Source of the DNA: Ustulina deusta
Lineage: Eukaryota; Ascomycota; Sordariomycetes; Xylariales; Xylariaceae
Assembly (NCBI GenBank): GCA_023159155.1
Contig: JAJNNX010000005.1
Span: forward strand, 1,696,287-1,760,286
Direction: 5' to 3'
Length of the DNA: 64,000 nucleotides
Of this stretch, positions 53,971 through 64,000 are shown one piece after another. The number at the start of each line of letters is the position of its first letter. Within the stretch, counting starts at the first letter, position 1. A program made the translations under genes and the position numbers. The notes below the pieces were generated by a model. The model made no database searches, was not told the DNA's origin, and was given only the letters and a program-made list of their open reading frames with translations.

Positions 53971-56900
53971 TTTTAAAAAACCTGGACTATTAACTAAATT
54001 AATACTTTTTTAAAAAAAAAATTAGCTATAAATAGCTAACAAAGCTATATTAGTTTTTTTTAAATAAAAATTAAAACTTAGTAATAGTTTAATACTTAGT
54101 TACTAAAATAATAATAATATTTTATGATTTAAAAGTACTAATTAAGTTTTATTATAATAAAATATTTAGCTTGAAATAAAACTTAAAAAAATAAATAAAT
54201 AGCTATAAAAAAAATTACCTATTTTTAAATTAAAAAGATTTTAATTTATAAACATATATAAATTAATATTAAAACAAAAAACTTAAAAAATATAAATATT
54301 AAAAAAAAACTAGAAATTAAAAAATTTTTAATTTTTTAATTTTTTATATTTTTATTTTATTTTTTACTTAGAACATAAAAGTTAGTACTAAAAATAATAT
54401 AATTTTTTTAATTCTAGCTTATTATTTATTCTTTAGATTTTTATTATTATTTAATAAATTAAATCTAAGCAGTTCTAATTATTAATTATTTTATTATTAT
54501 AAACGCTATAATAATAATAGAAATTAAATGTTAATTTTAAATATTTTTTAAAATTTAAATATTTTTTATTTATTATATAGTTTATTTATAACTAATAAAT
54601 TAAATAAATTAAAAAACTAAAATTTATATTTAAAAGTTTATAAAAAAAGTTTTAATAAACCTAAACTTAAATTATATATATAATTAATAAAATAAAATAA
54701 AATTATAAAAATTAGTATTAAGTTTTTTAAAAAAAGTATATTAAAATTACTTTTTTATAAATTTAATTAAAAAACTTTAATTTATTAATTAATTTTTTTT
54801 ATTATAAATATTAGCTAATAATTAAAAAAAACTTAATAATAAACTAATTAAAACTTTAAAATATTTAATTAATATTTATTTTAGATTAAAATTAAAAAAA
54901 GAAAATAAAGCAATAATAAAAAGCTATATTATATTATTAAAAATTAACTAATTTATTTTAATAAAAAATTAATAATAATAAATATAGTATAATATTATTA
55001 AAAATTTCTATATTTAAATATTAATCGAACTAATATTAATAAACTTTAAAATTAATAGTAATATTAAAACTTTCTTAAATAAAAATATTTTAATAATAAA
55101 AATTATTTTTGCTAAAACTAAAAGTATTATAATATAGTTTAAAACTAAAGTAATTATTAGTACTATGACTAGCTAAAATAACTTTATTTAAATTAGCAAT
55201 TTTTTAAATATTTTAGCTAATATATTTTTAATATATTTTAAAAATAGCTATAAAATAATTTTAAAAATAGCTATAAAATAATTTTAATAATTATTTAAAA
55301 TAAAATAATAGTATTTAGAACTTTTTTTATTTTAATCACAAAAAAATAAATTATATTAGTTATAACTATAAAAAACTTAACTAGTAATACTTACTAAAAA
55401 ATTAAAAATATTAAATTTAAAAAACTTAGTTAAACTAAAAATAAAAAAATTACTATTATTTAAATTAAAATTATTTATATTATTTTTTATATATTTTAAT
55501 AAATATTTAAATAATAATTAAAAAATTAAAAAATAGTTTTAGTTTTAGCTATAAAGCTTAAGCTAAAACTATAACTTTTTATATTTATTTTGTATTAATT
55601 TTATATTTTATATAATATTTATTTTATTAGTTTAAAAAAACTTCTATTAAAAATATTTATTAATTTAGATTTTTATATTAAATATAATTATATTAGTTAT
55701 ATTTTTGCTCTATATAATAAACTAAAAAAAACTTTATTTTATATTTATATTTTATAATATATTATTAAAAATAAAAATTTTAATTATAATATTTATTAAA
55801 TTATTTATAAACTTGCTAATAATTATAAAATAACTCAAAAGATTTAATATATTTATATTACTATTAACTAAAATAATTAATTAGAAAAAATCTAGTATTT
55901 TTTTTTTAAACTATACTAAAAAACTAAAAAACTATATTTAATTTAAGTTTAAATTACTAGTTTTATGGCTTAAAACTTAAACATTTTAAATTAATTATAG
56001 TTTACTAATTTATTAAAATTTATAAAAAAAAATTTGTTAAGTTATTATATATTTTTTTAAACCTTTTTAATTAAAAGAATTAAAAACTAAAATAAATTAT
56101 ATTAGTTTTAAAAATATTTTATTAAAATTTTATAACCTAGCTAATTTTTTTAATACTAATAAAACTAGTATTTTTTTATATTTTAAATAAAAAAACTTAG
56201 CAATTAATTTATAAAATAATATTATAATATTTTATTATTTTATTTATTTATTAACCTAAAACAAACTTAAAAAACTTTAAAAATAGCTTATAAAAATAAT
56301 AACTAATAAAACAATATAAAAATCTAAAAGCTTAACTAAAGCTTTTATTTTATTTATTTTTAAAAAAAATAAAAGTTTAAAACTATATATAAACTATAAA
56401 AAACTTAACTGTATTATATAAAAAAATTATTATATTTTTTATTTTTATTTTAAAATTAATAAATAAACTTATATAAACTAAAATATTTATTAAAATTAAT
56501 TTTAAAAATATTTATTATTATATTTAAATTAAAAAATAAATAAATTAGAAATAGCTTTTTATATATATTATAACTATTATAAATTTTTAGTTATATTTAT
56601 AAGTTTATATAATATTTTTATTATTTTTTAAAACTATATATATAAAGCATTTAATAATATTTTAAATATATTTTATATTATATATTTAAATAATATTTTT
56701 ATATTTTTTAAAAATGAAAATTTTTATATAAAACATATTTAAATTTTTATTAAAAAACTTTAAAATATTAGTTCTATTAAAAAAACTTTAAACTTTTAAA
56801 TATATTATATTTAATTAAAATATTAAAATAAACTTTAATTATATTAATATAATTAAATAATAATTATTTTTAGTTTTTATTATAAATTATAATAATTTTT

Positions 56901-58199
56901 AAAGTTTTATAACTTTTATTAATGTTTTATTAAAAAATATTTCTAAATTACTACTTTTTTAACTTAATATTTAAAAAAAAGCATAACTAAAACTAAAAAA
57001 AATTAAAAATTTTTAGACCATTTTATAATAAAAGTTTTTAAAAAGCTTTAAAACTTATTTAAAAAAACTATTTTTTTTATATATTTTGACCTTAAAAAAC
57101 AAATATTAATAAAAACTATTTTTTTTAAAATAATATTAATAAAAAACTTTTTTTAAAAAAATAATTAAAATAAATAATATTTTATTATGTTTTATTTTTA
57201 TAAATTTATTAATATAAAATTAAACCATAAAACTTTAAATTAAAAAATATTTATAATTATAAAATATTTTAAGTATTAGTAGTATTATTTTTAAAAAAAC
57301 AAATTACTAATTAAAATATTAATTAATTATAATAATTTTTAAATATTTATAAAAACTTTAAAACTAAATAAAAAATAAACTTATTAATATATATATATAT
57401 AGTTTTTTTTAATTTTATTATTAAATATAAATAAAATAAACAAAATAAAACTAATTTTTTATTATATTAACCTAATTATATAAGCAATTCGCTTTAAAAT
57501 ATTAATTTTTTTAATATAAAAAAAGAATTTATAATAATATAAACTAAAATTTTTAATAAATACTTAAAAGTACTAATAAACAAAATATATAGTATTTAAC
57601 TTTTTAAAAAAAAACTATTTTTATATAAGCAATTATATATATATATATATAAATAATTATAAGTAATAAGAACTTTTAAAATCTAGATATATTATAAAGT
57701 TTATAAAATATAATTTAAAATATTTAATAAAAAAACTTTAAATATAAATTAATTAAAAAATATATTAATACTAAAAAATTTATAAACTTTTAATAAATAA
57801 TTAAAAGATTTTTTTTATATTATAAAAATAAAATTTATATATTTTTTTAAAAAATCTATTTATTTCTAACTTATTAAATTATATTATAATAACTTATTAA
57901 TAAAGCACTTTAAATAAAAATATATATTTAAACTATTATAAAAATAAAATTAAATATTAATAATTATATAAATAATTATATAATATATTTTAAATTAAAA
58001 ATAAAATATTACTAAAAATATAATAAACTTAATATTTTATTTATATTTTTAGTTTTTATATAAAAACTATTTATAAATTTTATAGTTAAATTATTTTTAA
58101 TTTTTTATAAAAACTACTAAATTAATTATATTTTAATAATTATTAATAAATTTATTTTTTATTAATACTAAAATAACTTTAATATAGCTTATTATTTTA

Positions 58200-60075
58200 T
58201 TTTATTAAAAATATTATAATATTAAATATAAACTTATAACTTATAAAATTAAAAATATAGTAATATTATTTATAAAAAACTTAAGTTTTAAATATTTTAA
58301 ATTTATACTTAAGTTTATTAGTTTATTTTAGATCTTTAGTTATATTAGATTATAAACATATTGCTTTATATTTTTAATATAATATGCTTATTTTTATAAT
58401 AATTTTTTTAATTATTTAAGCTTTAAAAAATTAATACTATATATAACCTATTTATATTGAACGTTACAAACAATTTAAATAAATAAAAAATAAAAAATAT
58501 AATAATAAAATAAATATATAACTATAAATTATATTATAAAATTAAATAAAAAAGCTAGCTAACTAAACATAAATAATAAATATTAGCTATTAATATTATA
58601 GTACTTAAAGTAATACAAACTTTTAAATAATAATAAAGTTATAAAAAAAAATTTCTAACTTAGTAATTTATATCTAAAATAATAATAATAAAAAATCGAT
58701 TAATTTTATTCTTAAAAATATTTAGCTTTATTATTTAAAAATTTAACTAATGTAATAATTATATTAGCCCAAAACTTTAGCAAATTAATAAAAATAAATC
58801 TATAAAAAACCTATATAGTTAAAATTAAACTAACTATTTTAAATACTTAATTTATACTTTATTATTAAGCTATATATAAACTATTTTTAAAATTAAATCT
58901 TATTAAAATAATAAATATTTAAGTTTATTATAGTAGCTATAATAATAATTCAGGTTGCTTAATTATAAATATTTATAATTATTTTTTTAACTTTATTATA
59001 AAATAACAAATAACTAATATTTATAATATATAATTATAATTTTTAAATAAAAAATATATAATAGTTATATAAAAATATTTTTTATATTAATTAATTATTT
59101 ATTTATATTAAATAATAATATAAAATTAAATTAAACAAAAATATTTATAGCGTTAAAAAAAATATACTACTACTTAAAACAAAATATTTTTTTGCTATAT
59201 TATTAATTAAAAATATATAGTATAAATGTTTTAAAAATATTTAAATAATTTATAAAAACTTAATAAAATAATAAAAAACTATTTATTTTAGTATTACTAA
59301 GTTTGCTAGTAAAGCTAAGCTATATATAATAAGTTACTAAAAATAATAAAATACCTTTAATAAACAAAATTAAATATTAGCTAGCTATTAATAAAGCTTT
59401 ATAAAAGCTTGCTAAATAATTAAACCTGCTTTATTAATAACTTTATTACTATTTATATTTGTCTTAAAATTAAAAAACTAGTAAAACTAGTTTAGTAATT
59501 TATTAATATAAATTATATTAAAAAATATTAAACTTAGAACTTAATTAAATAAAAGATTTAAGTTAGTACTAATATTAATATAAAATAAATATAGATTTAT
59601 TTATAGGGTTATATATTTTATGCTTTTTTTAGTACTTATTATAAAAAAATACCCTAGCTTTTTCTATAATATAAATAATTTAAATAGGCTGGCTAAAGTT
59701 AAGTTAAGCTTTATTATAAATATTACTAAAATAATATTAGTATATATATATACTATAGATTAAAGATTTAGCAAGTCTAAGCTTATAAGCTTTATTTTTA
59801 GCTTTAATAACTTATTTATATATATATTGCTTATAGTTATAATAATTATAACTATTTATAATTTTTTAGTAAATAAAGCATTAAAAGTAATAATTATAGC
59901 AGTTTTATAAAAGCTTTTTATTAAAAAAAACATAAAAAAAGTTAAAAATAGCATTAAATATAGTAATATAAACATAAAGAAAATATAAAAATAAAGTAAA
60001 AAAAGGAAAAATAATAGTAGTAATATATATAAGTAGCTAAAACTAATAAATAATAATAATAGCAGCAGCTAAAAA
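58200..60075 (+). repeat. Left arm of large inverted repeat
   Basis: The stretch 58200-60075 pairs with 60793-62600 in reverse complement over many blocks. Examples: TAGTAAAACTAGTTTAGTAA near 59480 against ACTAAACTAGTTTTACTAG-like sequence near 61325, and TTATTTTAGATCTTTAGTTA near 58325 against the block ending near 62460. It is the 3' internal part of the gypsy-like element. Confidence 0.75.
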
Positions 60076-60496
60076 AAAACTAAGCTAAAATATTTATATA
60101 AAACTAAATAAGCTTTATAAGCAATTTATATATAGTTTATGCTTAAATTACTAGTATTAAAATTTACTATATATTATAATATATATATACTAAAACTTCT
60201 AATTAATAATATTATATAAGTACTAAAGTATTTATATTAATAACAATAATAATAATATTATATATTACTAATATAATAGAAATATTTATATATTTATATT
60301 TATAAATATTTAATTGATTATATTATATTAATTATATATATATTATTTTAATTATATATAAACCTTATACCTAAATTACTTCTTATTTATATATATATAT
60401 ATTATTTACCTATATTATATACTTTGTATTTTATATATTTATATATATTAAGTTAAAGATAACTTAACTAAAAAAAAGAAAATAGTTATTATGCCT

Positions 60497-60665
60497 AGTA
60501 TACTAGAACTAGTATATATTTACTATATATATATACTATATCTATACTTATTTTAATAAAAAATCTTCTTTTTATAAGCTTTAGTTTTATAAGCTAAGTT
60601 TACTAAATATATAACTTATTTTTATATATATTATACTTAACTCTATAAACTTTCTATTTATAATA
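60497..60665 (-). repeat. LTR-B copy 3 (3' LTR of the gypsy-like element, partial)
   Basis: GCCTAGTATACTAGAACTAG followed by the TTTTAATAAAAAATCTTC and ACTTAACTCTATAAACTTTC blocks of LTR-B. Preceded by the reverse complement of segment S. Its end runs into a duplicated segment of about 130 bp (60600-60850). Confidence 0.65.
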
Positions 60666-60792
60666 TTTTTAGCTATTACTATTAATATTATTTATTAGTA
60701 TTAGCTACTTATATATATTGCTATTATTTTTTTTATATATAACTTATTTTTTTATATATTATATTTAACCTTACAAACTTTCTATTTATAAT

Positions 60793-62600
60793 ATTTTTAG
60801 CTACTGCTATTATTATTATTTATTAGTATTAGCTATTTATATATATTGCTATTATTTTATATATATATATATATATTTATATTATTATATTTAATATTAT
60901 TTTTAATTTTTTTTATGTTTTTTTTAATAAAGAGCTTTTATAGAACTGCTATAACTATTGTTTTTAATGCTTTGCTTGCTAAAAAGTTATAAATAGCTGC
61001 AATTATTACAACTATAAGTAATATATATATAAGCAAATTATTAAAACTAAAAATAAAACTTATAAATATAAATTTATTAAATTTTTAGTTTATAATATAT
61101 ATATATATATTAATATTGTTTTAGTAGTACTTATAATAAAGCTTAGCTTAATTTTAGCTAGTTTATTTAAATTATTTATATTATAAAAAGAGCATAAAAT
61201 ATATAACTTTATAAATAAATCTATATTTGTTTTATATTAGTATTAGTGCTAATTTAGATTTTTTATTTAATTAAGTTCTAGGTTTAATATTTTTTTAATA
61301 TAGTTTATATTAATAAATTATTAAACTAGTTTTACTAGTTTTTTAATTCTAAAATAAATATAAATAATAATAAAATTATTAATAAAATAAGTTTAGTTAT
61401 TTAGTAAGCTTTTATAAAGTTTTATTAATAGCTAGCTAATATTTAATTTTGTTTATTAAAAATGTTTTATTATTTTTTAATAACTTATTATATATAGTCT
61501 AGCTTTATTAGTAAACTTAGTAATACTAAAATAAGTAGTTTTTTATTGTTTAATTAGGTTTTTATAAGTTGTTTATATATTTTTAATTAATAGTATAGTA
61601 AAAAAACGTTTTATTTTAAGTAATAGTATATTTTTTAATACTATAAGTATTTTTGTTTAATTTTATTTTGTATTATTATTTAATATAAATAATTAATAAA
61701 TTAATATAAAGCATATTTTTACATAATTATTATATATTTTTAATTTAAAAATTATAATTATATATTATAAATATTAGCTATTTGTTGTTTTATAATAAAA
61801 TTTAAAAAAATAGTTATAAATATTTATAATTAAATAATTTAGATTACTACTATAGCTACTATAATAAACTTAAATATTTATTATTTTAATAAAATTTAAT
61901 TTTAAGGGTAGTTTATATATAGCTTAATAATAGGGCATAAATTAAATATTTAAAATAGTTAGTTTAATTTTAATTATATAAGTTTTTTATAGGTTTGTTT
62001 TTGTTAATTTAATAGAGTTTTAGGCTAATACAATTGTTAGATTAGTTAAATCTTTAAATAATAAAGCTAAATACTTTTAAATAAAAATACAAATAATAAA
62101 TTATTAAGTTTAAAGTTTTTTTTTTAATAATTTTATTATTCTTTAAAAGTTTGTATTGTTTTAAGTACTATAATATTAATAGCTAATATTTATTAGTTAT
62201 ATTTAGTTATTTAGTTTTTTTATTTAATTTTATAATATAACTTATAGTTATATATTTATTTTATTACTATATTTTTATTTTTTATTTATTTAAATTATTT
62301 ATAAAGTTTAATATAAATAGGTTATATATAGTATTAGTTTTTTAAAACTTAAGTAATTAAATAAAAAAAATATTATAAAAATAAATATATTATATTAAAA
62401 ATATAAAATAATACGCCTATAATCTAATATAGCTAAGGATCTAAAATAAACTAATAAACTTAAATATAAGTTTAAAATATTTAAAACTTAAGTTTTTTAT
62501 AAATAATACTACTATATTTTTGATTTTATAAGTTATAAGTTTATATTTAATGTTATAATATTTTTAATATTTTTTAATTATAATTTGCTATTAATTTCTT
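60793..62600 (-). mobile_element. Right arm: inverted partial copy of the gypsy-like element
   Basis: Reverse complement of 58200-60075, about 1.8 kb, with scattered substitutions, separated from the left arm by about 0.7 kb that includes LTR-B copy 3. It ends near 62600 where a less mutated patch begins. No coding capacity. Confidence 0.7.
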
Positions 62601-62629
62601 AAGTTATTTTTAATAATTTATAGTTTTTA

Positions 62630-62900
62630 TTGTTAGGTGGCTAGGGGGTACAATATTATATATAATAAAAAGGTAAAACAAATAACTATATATATCGATA
62701 TATTTTTTTAACTATCTATACAAAGGTAAGACTTTTATATAGAAGATTTTTATATAATAAGAGAATTCTGCATATATATACTGCTTACGTAATTAAACTA
62801 ATAGCTAATTGCTAGTATTATAAGAATAGTTTTATATATAATTAGCGGTATTTTTATATATAGTTAATACTATTATTATAATACTAGTTTTGTTTTTTTT
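62630..62900. other. Less RIP-mutated patch
   Basis: Contains GGTGGCTAGGGGGTACAATA, TCGATA, TACAAAGGTAAGAC, GAGAATTCTGCATA and TTACGTAATT, with CC/GG/CG/CA dinucleotides that are nearly absent on both sides. It may be unique flanking DNA into which the repeats inserted. No gene seen. Confidence 0.5.
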
Positions 62901-63264
62901 GACTGTAGCGCACTTTTATATAACTACTAAAAAAAAAAAATTTTTTTTAAACATAAAAAAAATATAAACTATAGTATATAGCTAATCTATAGCTAATAGA
63001 ATTATTTAATAATATATTAAATTATTGTTTTTTTGAAAAGTTTTTTATAGTTTGCTTATTATATATAATTGCTTTTTATGTGCTATTTAGAAATGTTTAA
63101 GATTAGATAAGGTGTAATATTTATAGCTGTTATATATAAAACGGGCTACTTTTGTACTGCTTTTTTTTTTTTTTTTTTTTCTTTAAGCGTATATATATAT
63201 ATACATATATTATACATATGCTTTAGCTATTATTTTAAGGTTGTATTAATTTAAAAATAATAGT

Positions 63265-63455
63265 TATTATATAATAATAGTAGTAATAATAATAGTAGTA
63301 GCAGTAGTAGTAGCATTAATAGTAGCAGTAGTACTATTATTACTACTGCTATTATTATTACTATTATATATAAAGCTTTTTTGCTGTTCTAAGTATTATA
63401 CTAATAATAATCTAAGTAGTACTATTAATAGTAGTAGTAATAGTAGTAGTATGTT
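63265..63455. repeat. TAG/TAT trinucleotide repeat cluster with self-complementary halves
   Basis: Runs of AGTAGT/AATAAT pass into ACTACT/ATTATT and back, so the transcript or single strand could fold on itself. Interrupted by GCAGTAG units. Ends in a GC-richer stretch, GCTGCTGCCTTTGCCCGC. Confidence 0.75.
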
Positions 63456-63683
63456 TGCTGCTGCCTTTGCCCGCTTATATCTAGTGCTGCCTGCTTTGGG
63501 TGGCATTTTATAGTTTTAAATTTTGTTTGTATAGAAAATAATAGCTATATAAAAATATATAGCTTTTTTATAGGGAGTTAGGCCTGCTAGGCTTTTATAT
63601 AGACCTTTTATATAAATATATATATATTTTTAGGTTTATTTTTATATAAATAATTTTTAGTATATTTAATAATTAATATGTTT

Positions 63684-64000
63684 TGTTATATAATAAGACA
63701 AAAAAAGTATTATTACTGCTGTTTTATTTATTAATATTATATTTTAGTGTTATAAATAGGAAGTTCATAAGGTTAGGTATAATATATAGAGAGATAAGTT
63801 TATATTTGGTAAGGTTAGCTTATAAAACTAAAGCTTATAAAAAGAAGATTTTTTATTAAAATAGGTGCAGATATAGTATATATATATAGTAAGTGTGTAC
63901 CGGTTCTAGTATACTAGGTATAATAATTATTTTTTCTTTTTAGTTAGGTTGTTTTTAACTTAATATATATAAGTGTATAAGATATAAGGTGTATAGTATA
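63684..64000 (+). repeat. LTR-B copy 4 and start of segment S, running off the window
   Basis: TGTTATATAATAAGACAAAA start; the body matches LTR-B and ends near GTATACTAGGTATAATAA at about 63930; segment S follows to the window end. This is the uninterrupted version used to show that copy 1 is split. Less mutated than copies 1-3 (it keeps TACCGG and GTGCAG). Confidence 0.65.

Larger units (their letters stand above)
53735..60665 (+). mobile_element. RIP-ruined Ty3/gypsy-like retrotransposon
   Basis: An element of about 6.9 kb bounded by LTR-B copies in the same orientation (53735-about 53970, TGTTATAC start; 60497-about 60665). At 56560-56760 one frame still reads as reverse transcriptase: a line corresponding to the VMPFGLTNAPATF region, then YLNN-IFIF-x-KNE-x4-KHI (YLNN codons at 56683-56694), where the active gypsy form is YLDD-ILIFS. 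GAT/GAC-to-AAT is the change RIP makes. Stops break every frame. Gag, integrase and any chromodomain could not be recognised by eye. Inactive. Confidence 0.7.
48126..64000. repeat. RIP-mutated AT-rich isochore with nested retroelements
   Basis: 15.9 kb of very high A+T with no open frame of 60 or more codons on either strand. Remaining C is almost always followed by T, and remaining G preceded by A; CA, TG, CG, CC and GG are rare outside short GC islands. This is what strong strand-symmetric C-to-T deamination of repeats (RIP) leaves. Recognisable parts are listed separately. The block continues past the end of the window and could be pericentromeric, subtelomeric or an interstitial TE cluster. 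Confidence 0.9.

Overview
The window comes from the nuclear genome of a filamentous ascomycete (Pezizomycotina, probably Sordariomycetes). This rests on short GT-AG introns of about 55-225 bp inside conserved genes, a pentafunctional AROM gene, an H3/H4 histone pair with split genes, an Rpn4-type zinc-finger factor, and a 15.9 kb AT-rich block with the signature of repeat-induced point mutation (RIP). The genus cannot be named from sequence reading alone.

Layout. 1-5.8 kb holds no gene I can support. 5.8-16.0 kb is a compact housekeeping cluster: the TFIIH helicase XPD/Rad3 (+), convergent with the tri-snRNP splicing factor Prp3 (-), which is divergent from the RNA polymerase I largest subunit (+). 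18.5-21.6 kb carries the divergent histone H3 (-) / H4 (+) pair. 21.6-30.9 kb is a 9.3 kb gene desert with simple repeats and a recurrent palindromic decamer. 30.9-33.0 kb is a C2H2 factor that matches the proteasome-gene activator Rpn4. 35.9-40.7 kb is AROM (-), five shikimate-pathway enzymes in one chain, divergent from a microbial-type poly(ADP-ribose) glycohydrolase-like gene (41.9-43.1 kb, +). 43.7-46.3 kb looks broken in simple ORF view, but splices cleanly into a 13-exon, 454-residue MFS drug-transporter-type gene, including one apparent GC-AG intron. 47.3-47.9 kb encodes a small Ser/Thr/Asn/Gly-rich secreted protein with a Kex2-like site.

From about 48.13 kb to the end the base composition changes abruptly. 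There is no open frame of 60 codons or more, and surviving C and G lie almost only in CT/AG context. The block contains nested, RIP-ruined retroelements: a Ty3/gypsy-like element with a still readable reverse-transcriptase box mutated from the YLDD type to YLNN; an LTR-bounded unit of about 4.3 kb inserted into a different LTR; three copies of a 274 bp GC-richer LTR-like repeat, the middle one much less mutated; a degenerate tandem array; and a large imperfect inverted repeat (about 58.2-62.6 kb).

Most genes are conserved housekeeping functions (repair/transcription, splicing, rRNA synthesis, chromatin, proteasome control, aromatic amino acids) and do not form one pathway. The least ordinary parts are the RIP block with its nested architecture, the secreted-protein gene at its edge, the intron-dense transporter, and the palindromic decamer scattered through the intergenic DNA. 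I found no clearly new biological system.
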